Positions 1 to 7,121 of a stretch of 9,614 nucleotides of DNA are shown in pieces (position 1 is the stretch's first letter; each line of letters starts with the position of its first letter). The notes under the pieces are model-generated. The model worked only from the letters and a program-made list of their open reading frames with translations, was not told the DNA's origin and did no database searches. The DNA is from Candidatus Krumholzibacteriia bacterium (lineage in GTDB: Bacteria; Krumholzibacteriota; Krumholzibacteriia; LZORAL124-64-63), in contig JALUJS010000260.1 in assembly GCA_027056825.1 (NCBI GenBank), positions 1,309-10,922 of the forward strand. Direction: 5' to 3'. The translations under genes and the position numbers were made by a program.

Positions 1-452
1 TCGTCGTTCTTGTATCGGCTGATCACCGCGCGCGTGGCCGACGGGTTGAACTGCTTGAGGTCCAGACCGACGCCGGTGGTGACCTCCTTGAGCAGGCGTT
101 TGCTGTCGTCGGTGTCGAAAATGGAGAACCCGGGCTGGACCCCCGCGGCCAGCCCGTCGCTGCGCAGGATCTTCAGGCCGGTGGCGTGGAAGGTGCCGAT
201 CCAGAAAGGCGCGCGTTCGGGCCCCACGGTCGCGGCGATCCGCTCCTTCATCTCCCTGGCGGCGCGGTTGGTGAAGGTGAAGGCCAGGATCTCGCCCGGC
301 AGGGCCTTCTGCTCGGCCAACAGCCAGGCCACGCGCGTGGTCAACACCCGGGTCTTGCCGCTGCCGGCCCCCGCCACCACGAGCACCGGCCCGTCCGGAG
401 CCATGACCGCCTCGCGCTGGGCGTCGTTCAGTGTGTTCAACTGGTCTTCCAA
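1..452 (-). CDS. pcrA/uvrD: UvrD/PcrA-type superfamily 1 DNA helicase, N-terminal part
   Basis: This is the N-terminal 150 codons of an ATP-dependent 3'-5' DNA helicase of superfamily 1A, a cytoplasmic enzyme acting in repair and replication-fork maintenance. Visible motifs in order are the Q motif (LNDAQREAV, Q12), Walker A AGAGSGKT (residues 27-34, K33 and T34), motif Ia FTNRAAREMKER (60-71) and motif Ib GTFHATGLKILR (86-97). The proposed start is TTG at 452-450, because GGGAGG lies 4 nt upstream and the reading then begins just before the Q motif, as in the family. A second TTG lies four codons further in. The frame is open further upstream, but those residues (rich in P, G and W) look non-coding. 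It lies 80 nt downstream of tamB on the same strand and may be transcribed with it. The gene continues past the left edge, so motifs II-VI and the C-terminus cannot be seen, and UvrD, PcrA and Rep cannot be told apart. Confidence 0.94.
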   Translation of the reverse strand, partial: MEDQLNTLNDAQREAVMAPDGPVLVVAGAGSGKTRVLTTRVAWLLAEQKALPGEILAFTFTNRAAREMKERIAATVGPERAPFWIGTFHATGLKILRSDGLAAGVQPGFSIFDTDDSKRLLKEVTTGVGLDLKQFNPSATRAVISRYKND

Positions 453-454
453 GT

Positions 455-463
455 CCCCTCCCT
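455..463 (-). promoter_or_regulatory. Ribosome binding site for the UvrD/PcrA helicase gene
   Basis: The minus strand reads AGGGAGGGG immediately before AC-TTG. The GGAGG core sits 4 nt from the TTG at 452. This purine run is the only strong Shine-Dalgarno in the tamB-helicase gap and is the main reason for choosing the TTG start over any upstream codon. Confidence 0.6.
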
Positions 464-478
464 GGGTGTCGGGCCGCG

Positions 479-497
479 CCTGCCACGGGGCGGCAGG
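479..497 (-). other. Short inverted repeat in the tamB-helicase gap
   Basis: CCTGCC at 479-484 and GGCAGG at 492-497 form a perfect 6-bp stem with a 7-nt loop. It lies between the tamB stop and the helicase ribosome binding site. No U-run follows it on the minus strand, so it is not a standard intrinsic terminator. A 10-nt direct repeat, CGGGCCGCGC, also occurs at 470-479 and 507-516. In DNA this GC-rich either could be chance. Confidence 0.2.
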
Positions 498-532
498 ATG
501 CCACGCCGGGCCGCGCGGGTCAATGGGCCGGG

Positions 533-3500
533 TCAATACTCGAAGCGGTACTTGAGGTCGAGGTTGTAGGTAGGCTCGCCCTGGTTCTCGTCGATGCGCC
601 GCCGGATCTCCGACTGCAGCAGAAGATGGTTGTTGATCTGGTATTCCACCAGGACGTCGCGGTCGTTCTGCCGCACCCCCTGGGCGTACTTCAGGTACAG
701 GTCCGAGCCGATGTACTTGCCCACCCCGATCAACGGATCCAGGCCCGTGCCGCCGGTCTCGCGTTCGCGCTGGATCTGGTCGATCTCGAAGGTGTCGAAG
801 ATGTTCAGCTCGCGGGCGATCTCCCGTTCCAGGAGGTTGAACCCCGCGGCGATGGAACTGTTGGCCAGTCGGCCCCGGTCGCCCTCGGGCGTGGCCTCGG
901 GCTGCAGGCCCAGCAGCATGCGCTGGATGGCCTCGCGCGAATAGCCCCGCTCGGAGCTGAAGGTGATCTCCGGCTTGAACAGCGAACCGGTGATCTGCAC
1001 CCCGATGTGTTCGATGATGCTGTTGCTGGAGTACTTGCTCCGCAGGCGGTACTTGGCCTGGGCCTGGATGTCCACCCGGGGATCGAACCCAAGCTCCCGG
1101 CTGAAGTCCAGGCGCCCGCGCAGGACCTCGAAGCTGTTGTTGAAGACGATCAGGCGTCCCTTGTTGATGTCCAGGGTGCCCCGCAGGTTCAGCCCGTTCT
1201 CGTCGCGGATCAGGTCCAGGTCGCCGCCCAGGTCCAGTTCCATGTCCCGGTTGACGATGTGGCCCACCCGCGGTTCGGCGTGCAGGCGCAGGTTGGCCAT
1301 CCAGTCCGGAGCCACCGTGGCCTCCAGGGGGTCGGCCACACCCGGCTTCTCGCTGAAATCGCCGCTGTACAGGGCCTTGTCCACCTTCAGATCACCCTCG
1401 AAGCGGGGCACCAGCAGACTGTCCGGCCCCACCTTGACGCCCACCATGCGCCCGTTCCGGCCGCTGACCACGGCCGCCAGATCGGGAATCGAGGCCACCA
1501 GGAAACGCTCCAGGTCCAGGCGGATGTCGAAGGTCCGCAGCAGCAGGCCGTCGAAGGTCACGGTGCCTTCGCCCCGGAAGCGGCCCTTCAGCCCCTCGCG
1601 GCCGTCGATGTTCCGGACGTAGAGCTTGTCCCCGGACAGGTGGCCGTCGCAGGAGCACTCGTGGTAGACCTCCTCCAGGTCCCGCAGCACGAAGCCCGCG
1701 TCCCGGATGGCGAACGTCCCCTCGTACAGGGGGTGTTCCAGGGGGCCGGCGACGATGATCTCGCCCTCGCCCCGGCCGCTGCAGGTCGCGAACGCGTTGG
1801 TGGCCCGGGCCAGCGGCTCCAGGTCGCTGTCCTGGGGGAAGTTCAGGCGCATGAAGAAAGGACCGTCCGGGGGCGAGACCGGCTCGCTCAGGAAATCAAG
1901 TTCCAGGGGCACCTCGATGCGGCCGGTCATGACCAGTTGGTCCTGGTTGCCTTCCAGTTCGCCCAGCACCAGGGTCTGGCGGTCCACCCACACCGTTCCG
2001 GTGAGCCGGTCCAGGTGCAGCCAGTGGATGTTGAAGGGCTCGCTCTCCAGGCGGCCGCTGCAGACCGGGTCGTCCGTGCGGCCGCCCACGTGCATCCGTC
2101 CCCGGAAACGGCCGGACAGGCGATCCAGGGCCGGCAGGGCGAACTGTTCCATGAAGGCCCAGTCCCCGTCGGGAATCTCCAGGTCGAGATCCAGGTCGGC
2201 CCCCGGCCAGAACTCCTTCACCCCGGCGCCCGGATGCCCCACCGTACCCGAGAGCAGCAGCCGCCCGTACTGCGAGCGCAGGTCGAGATGCTCGATGTCG
2301 GCCACCCCGGCGCGGAACCCGCCGACCACGTGGGCCGAATCCACCGTGGCCAGGGCGAAGGGCGCCTGGACCAGGCGGGCGTCCACCTCCACCGCCGGCT
2401 GCGAGGGAGTACCGGCCACCATGACCTCGGCCGAGAGGTCGCCCGCCAGGGGTTCGCCGGTGTGGACGAAGGGGTTGAGCAGGGCCAGGTCGAAACGGTC
2501 CAAACGCAGGCTGCCGGTCAGCAGGGAGTCGCCCACCGCCCTCCCTGCGGCCGCCAGAGAACCGTGCTCCGAGACCAGGGATGCGGGTTCCAGGGTGAAG
2601 GAACGGGATCCTGTCATGAACCGGGCCGGCGCCGGCAACGACCATGTCGTGCCCTCCAGATCGATGCCGAGGCGGGACACCGTGAAGCGGCGGACCGAAT
2701 CGATCACCGTCGTGGTGACCGCCGCGCGAATCATCGTATCCCCCAGGGCCGAGGCGAACGATTCCAGGGCCGCGTTCCCGTTGGAATCGGCCCAGCCGGC
2801 GCCCCGGAAGCGTCCCAGGGGCACGTCTCCCACGTTCAGCCCCCGACCGGTGAAACTCCCTGTGACCCCGGGCGCATCCAGGAGGTGCGTGATGGCCACC
2901 TGCGCACGGAGGTCGTCGGCCCGCAGGTTTCCCAGCCCCATATCGCTGCCGGCGATGCGGCCCCGGAAGGTCAGGGCGTCCACCGGGCCTGCGAGGGAAC
3001 CCTCGGCCCCGCCGAGTCCCCGCAGGGCGGGCCACCCCAGGCTCTCCGGCAGGGTGCGCAGGTCGTTGGACGCCGCCTGGACGCTGCCGTGGAACACCTC
3101 CAGGGAATCGGTCACCCCGCTGAGGTCGATCTCGAGGTTCCGGTAGACCAGGGTGACCCCGTTGAAGACCACCGAGTCGGGAGTGGCTTCCACATCCAGC
3201 CGGCAGGAATCGAAGGGCAGGATGTCGATGAAGCCGTCGCGCATCGATCCGGTGACCCGGGTCCACATGGGGTTGTCCGAATGTTCGATGCGCAGGTCGC
3301 CGTGGCCGTCGGTGGCCGGCAGATCCTCGGCGCCGGGGATCAGGCCCGCGGACAGGTCGGCGTCCTCCACCTTCCCGGCCAGCGTGAAGGTCACCGCGTC
3401 GGAATCGCGCACGTCGAAATCCCCGCCGCCGGTGAAGGAAGCCCCGTTGACCAGGCCGCTCATGTCCCTGATGTGGACGCTGTCGGGCAGGATCAGGGCC

Positions 3501-4396
3501 CGGCCCTTCAGGTCCCGCATCCTGTAGCCCTCCAGTTCGCCGTTGAACACCCCGGCGTAGACCAGGGTGTCGCCGCTGGTGCGCAGCGTGGCGTCCACAT
3601 CCCCGGTGGCCCGGAACCCGATGTTCTGGTCCAGGAGATCCTCGATCTCCCCCACGCTGACGCCCTGGGCGCGGACCTCGAGATCCAGGCTGTCGCTCCA
3701 GCTGCGCAGGCCGCGCACCTCCACCGGGTGACCGTTGAAAAGCCCCCACAGGCGGTCGGTCTGGATGCCCAGGCGGGTGATACGCACCCGGCCGCGCAAG
3801 TCGGCGAAATCGGAACCGTGGGTGGGCCAGGAAAGCCCCGCGCGGCGGATCAGCAGGGACACGCCGTCGCGGGTGTCCACGGCCCCGCTCCAGTCCAGGT
3901 CCGAGACCCGCTCCAGGAGACGCCCGTCCGGCCCGGTGACCGTCATGTTCGCGCCTTCGATGACCAGCTGGTCAAGGACCACCACCGGCAGAGCCGTCGC
4001 CCCGGGGCCGGGACCGGCGGTGGAATCGGCTCCCGCCACGGCGCGCACGAAGATGCGGGGATTGGCCACGGTGACCCGGCGCAGCCTGGTCACCGCGCCC
4101 AGGATGCCGCCGAGGGTGAAGTCGGCCTCCACCGTGTCGGCCGTGGCCAGGGTCAGGGCGCCGTCCTTCCCGGCCATGGTCAGGGAGACCCCGTAGAGGT
4201 CCACCCCCTCGAAGATGCGGATGCGCGCATCACGGACCTCCAGCCCGCCCTCGCTCATGTGCAGCAGGTTGCGGCTGACCAGCCCCGAGAAGTACGGCAT
4301 GAACAGGGCGGGGTGGGTCCCCAGCCACCACAGCACGCCCAGGATGACCATCCAGGCCAGCAACAGGGACAGGTGCAGTGGACGCGGCCTGCGCAT
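533..4396 (-). CDS. tamB: TamB: inner-membrane-anchored translocation and assembly protein
   Basis: The 1287-residue product is close in length to E. coli TamB (about 1260). It has one N-terminal membrane anchor (residues about 9-27) after a basic start (MRRPRP), then an AsmA-like opening (GLEVRDARI, GVDLYGVSL). Next comes a very long beta-rich periplasmic region of short amphipathic strands. The C-terminal TamB domain (formerly DUF490) spans about residues 1000-1287 and includes LDINKGRLIVFNNSF, a GVQITGSLFKPEITF stretch, a GYSREAIQRMLLGL helix and a last strand ending in YRFEY. TamB spans the periplasm and works with an Omp85 partner; the TamB/AsmA-like family is linked to outer-membrane protein insertion and phospholipid transport. 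The start is ATG at 4396-4394, which overlaps the stop of the upstream Omp85 gene (TGATG), so translation is probably coupled; there is only a weak Shine-Dalgarno. The frame is open 205 codons further upstream, but that stretch lies inside the Omp85 gene and is out of frame with it. Oddity: a Cys-Ser-Cys pair at residues 914-916. Confidence 0.94.
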   Translation of the reverse strand: MRRPRPLHLSLLLAWMVILGVLWWLGTHPALFMPYFSGLVSRNLLHMSEGGLEVRDARIRIFEGVDLYGVSLTMAGKDGALTLATADTVEADFTLGGILGAVTRLRRVTVANPRIFVRAVAGADSTAGPGPGATALPVVVLDQLVIEGANMTVTGPDGRLLERVSDLDWSGAVDTRDGVSLLIRRAGLSWPTHGSDFADLRGRVRITRLGIQTDRLWGLFNGHPVEVRGLRSWSDSLDLEVRAQGVSVGEIEDLLDQNIGFRATGDVDATLRTSGDTLVYAGVFNGELEGYRMRDLKGRALILPDSVHIRDMSGLVNGASFTGGGDFDVRDSDAVTFTLAGKVEDADLSAGLIPGAEDLPATDGHGDLRIEHSDNPMWTRVTGSMRDGFIDILPFDSCRLDVEATPDSVVFNGVTLVYRNLEIDLSGVTDSLEVFHGSVQAASNDLRTLPESLGWPALRGLGGAEGSLAGPVDALTFRGRIAGSDMGLGNLRADDLRAQVAITHLLDAPGVTGSFTGRGLNVGDVPLGRFRGAGWADSNGNAALESFASALGDTMIRAAVTTTVIDSVRRFTVSRLGIDLEGTTWSLPAPARFMTGSRSFTLEPASLVSEHGSLAAAGRAVGDSLLTGSLRLDRFDLALLNPFVHTGEPLAGDLSAEVMVAGTPSQPAVEVDARLVQAPFALATVDSAHVVGGFRAGVADIEHLDLRSQYGRLLLSGTVGHPGAGVKEFWPGADLDLDLEIPDGDWAFMEQFALPALDRLSGRFRGRMHVGGRTDDPVCSGRLESEPFNIHWLHLDRLTGTVWVDRQTLVLGELEGNQDQLVMTGRIEVPLELDFLSEPVSPPDGPFFMRLNFPQDSDLEPLARATNAFATCSGRGEGEIIVAGPLEHPLYEGTFAIRDAGFVLRDLEEVYHECSCDGHLSGDKLYVRNIDGREGLKGRFRGEGTVTFDGLLLRTFDIRLDLERFLVASIPDLAAVVSGRNGRMVGVKVGPDSLLVPRFEGDLKVDKALYSGDFSEKPGVADPLEATVAPDWMANLRLHAEPRVGHIVNRDMELDLGGDLDLIRDENGLNLRGTLDINKGRLIVFNNSFEVLRGRLDFSRELGFDPRVDIQAQAKYRLRSKYSSNSIIEHIGVQITGSLFKPEITFSSERGYSREAIQRMLLGLQPEATPEGDRGRLANSSIAAGFNLLEREIARELNIFDTFEIDQIQRERETGGTGLDPLIGVGKYIGSDLYLKYAQGVRQNDRDVLVEYQINNHLLLQSEIRRRIDENQGEPTYNLDLKYRFEY

Positions 4397-6519
4397 CAGA
4401 ACGGATACCCCAGGGAAAAATGCCAGACGGTGGCGGGATCCCGGTAATCCCGCACCTCGCTCAGGTAGCGCGCCCGTTTGAGGGGGAAACCCACATCCAC
4501 CCGCACGGGCCCGAAGGGGGTGTCCAGGCGCAGGCCCGTCCCCCAGCTGTAACGATAGTCCCAGACCTTGGTCGTACCCACCGCCGTGGGGTCGCCCGGG
4601 TCGGAGGTCAGGCGGAAGGCCCGCCAGCGCAGGTCCGACAGCCGGGCCCACACGTTGCCGCCGTCGAAGAACAGCACGCTCGAAAGCTTCCACCGGCTCA
4701 ACAGCGGCAGGGGGAAACGCCACTCCACGTTGGTCAGCATCAGGTAGTTGCCGCCGCGGGCCGGGTTGTCCGGCAGCAGGTTGTCCTGGGTGTAGTTCAG
4801 GCGGTCCAGCTCGTCCTGGTTCGCCACCTGGGGGCCCAGGATGTTGTGGTCGTACCCGCGCACCGTGGTGGCTCCGCCGGCGAAGAAGCGGTCGTCGTAC
4901 GGCACCCCGTCCGGCCCCTTGGCGCGCGATCCCCCGTAGGGGGTGGCCGCTCCCAGCAGCACCCGCGTGGCCAACACCCCGCCCAACGGGGTGGCCATGT
5001 AGTGATGCCACGCGGCGGTGCCCTTGATGAAGCTGAAATCCCCGCCCAGGGCGCCGCCGGCCACGCGCAGCGTCCCGGACGCGTACATACCCGTGGTGGG
5101 ATGGAAGAGGTCGTCCCGGTGGTCGATGTACACGCCCCAGTTGACCGCCCGCACCTCGGTCTTGCCGCCCACCACCTCGTTGAACCGGTCCTTGAGATCC
5201 TGGGGCGCGTAGGGATGGACGTGCGGGTCGGTGATCTTCAGGTTCAGGTACAGGTTGTTGGTCACCCGGCGGCTGGCCTTCCAGGTCGAGCCCAGGCTGA
5301 AGCCGTGGCTCAGCATGTTCAAGCCCGACTCCCCGCGGGTGTTGCGGCGGGTGAAGACGTTGAAGTCAAGGCTGTAGCGGCTGTCCCGGACGCGGGGGTT
5401 CACGTAGTCGAAGTCCACCCGGTAGTTGATCTGGCCCTGGTCGAAATTCAGGGAGTTGCCCACCACGTCCTCGACGTTCCAGCTGCCGCGGGCCCGCACC
5501 TGGATGCGTCGGCCGGTGCCCCACAGGTTGTAGTGTCCCCACGCGGCCAGCAGGCGGATCCGCTCGCGGCTGCCCACGCCCACGCCCAGTTCGTAGAAGG
5601 CCGGCTTGCGGTCCAGGACCCGGACCTCCAGGTCGGCCACGCCCTGCAGGGTGTCCACGGCCACCGGGGTGATGGACACGTCCCGGAACAGGGAGGTGCC
5701 CAGCAGGTTGCGGCGCGTCTGTTCGATATGGTCCCAGAAAAGGGGATCGCCGGAAGCGAAGGTCAGCTCGCGCTCGATCAAATGGTCGGTGGTGATGCGG
5801 TTGCCCGCCAGGGTGACCCGGCCGATACGGTACTCCCGGCCGGGATCGATGGTGTAGACAAGATCCGCCATGTAGCCGCCATTGGCGCTATCGGGGGCGA
5901 TGGTCCAGGCCGGGCTGACCCGGGCCCGCAGGAAGGCCCGGTTCCGGTACAGGTCGGTGATGGCGAAGATGTCCCCGCCGAGGGCGTTGAGGTCCGCCGG
6001 CGCGGGCATGCCTTCCCGGTAGCGGATGACGCCGCGCAGCTCCTGGACCGTCAGCGGTTCGTAACCCCGGAACTCCACCTTGCGGATGATGGTGCGCTCG
6101 CCCTCGGTGACCACGAAGTGCAGGACGTCGCCCTGGTCGGGGATGGTCGTGATGGTATCCAGTTCCACGGTGGCCTGGTGGAAGCCCTGGTTGCGGTAGA
6201 AGCTGGTGAGGATGCGCACCTGGGTGTCCAGGAGGTGCGGCCGGTAGCGGGCCACGTGCAGCGGACGCTTCCAGGAACTTTCCTGGATGCGCAGCAGGCT
6301 CTTGAGCTGGCCGCTGGTGAACGCGTGGTTGCCCGTGATCTCGATCCGGGCCAGGCGGTGGGCCTTCAGGCCGTACTCCAGTTCCTCGTCCGCCCGGGCC
6401 GGACCGCAGGCCAGGGCCAGGCCGGCCGCCAGGATCAGCACCGCGCCCCAGAACCTGGTGGCGCGACCGCGCTCGATCCTTCCCGTCCCACCTGTGGACA
6501 CCTGCACCGTCCCTGTCAC
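4396..6519 (-). CDS. tamA: Omp85-family outer-membrane barrel protein, three POTRA domains, TamA-like
   Basis: The product is up to 707 residues. A signal peptide covers about 1-43 (hydrophobic core WGAVLILAAGLALA, likely cleavage after ARA43). Three POTRA domains follow at about 57-141, 144-229 and 231-304, each with the usual helix pair and a closing strand such as RIGRVTLAGN. The barrel runs from about 307 to 707. It contains the Omp85 loop-6 signature VRGY (553-556, within FFAGGATTVRGY) and ends in a beta-signal strand closing with F (HFSLGYPF). Omp85 proteins insert or export barrel proteins at the outer membrane. Three POTRAs and direct coupling to tamB favour TamA over BamA, which normally has five. 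The start is uncertain: the outermost GTG is at 6519 and lacks a Shine-Dalgarno, while a GTG at 6501 has AGGGA 8 nt upstream and gives a shorter signal-peptide n-region. The ALAC at 35-38 resembles a lipobox only poorly. Calling it BamA instead remains possible. Confidence 0.93.
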   Translation of the reverse strand: MTGTVQVSTGGTGRIERGRATRFWGAVLILAAGLALACGPARADEELEYGLKAHRLARIEITGNHAFTSGQLKSLLRIQESSWKRPLHVARYRPHLLDTQVRILTSFYRNQGFHQATVELDTITTIPDQGDVLHFVVTEGERTIIRKVEFRGYEPLTVQELRGVIRYREGMPAPADLNALGGDIFAITDLYRNRAFLRARVSPAWTIAPDSANGGYMADLVYTIDPGREYRIGRVTLAGNRITTDHLIERELTFASGDPLFWDHIEQTRRNLLGTSLFRDVSITPVAVDTLQGVADLEVRVLDRKPAFYELGVGVGSRERIRLLAAWGHYNLWGTGRRIQVRARGSWNVEDVVGNSLNFDQGQINYRVDFDYVNPRVRDSRYSLDFNVFTRRNTRGESGLNMLSHGFSLGSTWKASRRVTNNLYLNLKITDPHVHPYAPQDLKDRFNEVVGGKTEVRAVNWGVYIDHRDDLFHPTTGMYASGTLRVAGGALGGDFSFIKGTAAWHHYMATPLGGVLATRVLLGAATPYGGSRAKGPDGVPYDDRFFAGGATTVRGYDHNILGPQVANQDELDRLNYTQDNLLPDNPARGGNYLMLTNVEWRFPLPLLSRWKLSSVLFFDGGNVWARLSDLRWRAFRLTSDPGDPTAVGTTKVWDYRYSWGTGLRLDTPFGPVRVDVGFPLKRARYLSEVRDYRDPATVWHFSLGYPF

Positions 6520-6647
6520 CGCCGCCGCTGCCGGCGCGTCAATGAAAACCCTGGCGAAATCCCGTCCGCCGGTGTATCACACGAGAACCGAAAACCCGCC
6601 ACCGTGTTCCCGCGGCCCCGGCCGCACCGTCGATCCCGGAGACAGGC
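6520..6647. promoter_or_regulatory. Divergent intergenic region, probable promoters for tamA-tamB and the lipoprotein gene
   Basis: This is the only divergent gap in the window, so promoters for both directions should lie here. The stretch around 6541-6596 is richer in A and T than its surroundings. On the plus strand TATCAC (6575-6580) matches four of six -10 bases, with a weak TGGCGA 17 nt upstream. On the minus strand a TGTGATACA stretch overlaps the same bases. Matches are poor, so the exact elements are not established. GGAG at 6638-6641, 6 nt before the ATG at 6648, is a good ribosome binding site for the lipoprotein. Confidence 0.35.
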
Positions 6648-7085
6648 ATGCAAGCCCAACGCAATCCCTTCCGCTGCCGCATTCTAGCCCACCGGAGCTG
6701 CTTCGCCAAGCAGGGTGCGCTCCCGGCCGGCCTGGCGGCGGTCCTGCTGACCGTGGTCCTCACCGGCTGCAGCCACGAGGAGCCTCCCCTGCACCTGGCG
6801 GACCTGGGGCCGGGGGAACTGCAGTACGTCACCCGGATCGTCACCCTGGAAAGGGCCAAGGCCGTGACCCTGGCCGACGCCAAACGCGGCGGAGCGCTGC
6901 TGGACTCCCTGGCGGTGGCGTGGGGGGACAGTTCACTCGAGAAGACCGCGGCGGGCGTGCCGCTGGAGCCCGGACGCGCCAGGCGCCTCAACGAACTCCT
7001 GGAGCGCATCCTGGCGGCCGAAAAGGACTCCCTGATCACCGCACCGCGCCCGGACCGCCTGCGGGCCCCCTTGCCGGACGTCTGA
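6648..7085 (+). CDS. Small putative lipoprotein of unknown function
   Basis: The product is 145 residues, and I do not recognise its family. It has a basic n-region (about residues 1-24), a hydrophobic stretch (25-37) and a lipobox LTGC with the lipidated cysteine at 41. The mature protein would be about 105 residues, with serine at +2, which would favour the outer membrane under E. coli sorting rules. The mature part looks mainly helical and charged: one helix around 54-80, another around 80-95 (LLDSLAVAWG), and a third around 110-130 (ARRLNELLERILAAEKDSL). The tail is proline- and arginine-rich. The ATG start is supported by GGAG 6 nt upstream. It is the only plus-strand gene here, divergent from tamA and convergent with rseP, so it is transcribed alone. 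The helical pattern loosely recalls small DUF4296-type lipoproteins of Bacteroidota, but this is a weak impression. The gene is likely real because of the lipobox and ribosome binding site; its function is unknown. Confidence 0.75.
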   Translation: MQAQRNPFRCRILAHRSCFAKQGALPAGLAAVLLTVVLTGCSHEEPPLHLADLGPGELQYVTRIVTLERAKAVTLADAKRGGALLDSLAVAWGDSSLEKTAAGVPLEPGRARRLNELLERILAAEKDSLITAPRPDRLRAPLPDV

Positions 7086-7092
7086 TCGGCGC

Positions 7093-7111
7093 CCAGCGTG
7101 GGTCCCGCTGG
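7093..7111. terminator. Possible shared hairpin terminator between convergent genes
   Basis: CCAGCG (7093-7098) and CGCTGG (7106-7111) form a perfect 6-bp stem with a 7-nt loop, in the 36-nt gap between the lipoprotein stop and the rseP stop. On the plus strand it is followed by CCCCGTTT, a poor U-tract. On the minus strand no T-run follows. The position suits a bidirectional terminator, but the stem is short and the U-tract weak. Confidence 0.35.
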
Positions 7112-7121
7112 CCCCGTTTCA

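Noticed and set aside
431..4447. A plus-strand open frame of over 1300 codons opposite tamB
   Set aside because: Its product is rich in V, Q, H, G and A with no domain, and the minus-strand frame is a clear TamB. Long antisense frames are expected where third positions are mostly G or C.
4397..5011. A 205-codon in-frame N-terminal extension of tamB
   Set aside because: It lies inside the tamA-like gene in another frame, is G/P/R-rich without a membrane segment, and TamB should start with its anchor, which is found right after the ATG at 4396.
6403..6414. Lipobox-like ALAC in the Omp85 signal peptide
   Set aside because: Alanine at -3 and leucine at -2 are poor for a lipobox, Omp85 barrels are normally not lipidated, and a type I site (ARA before DEE) follows five residues later.
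4378..6687. A plus-strand open frame of about 770 codons opposite the tamA-like gene
   Set aside because: It shows low-complexity composition with no recognisable domain, and it is antisense to a complete Omp85 gene with clear motifs.
6539..7039. A minus-strand open frame of 166 codons opposite the lipoprotein
   Set aside because: Its composition is R/S/A-rich, as expected for an antisense shadow. The plus strand has a lipobox and Shine-Dalgarno, which is the better explanation.
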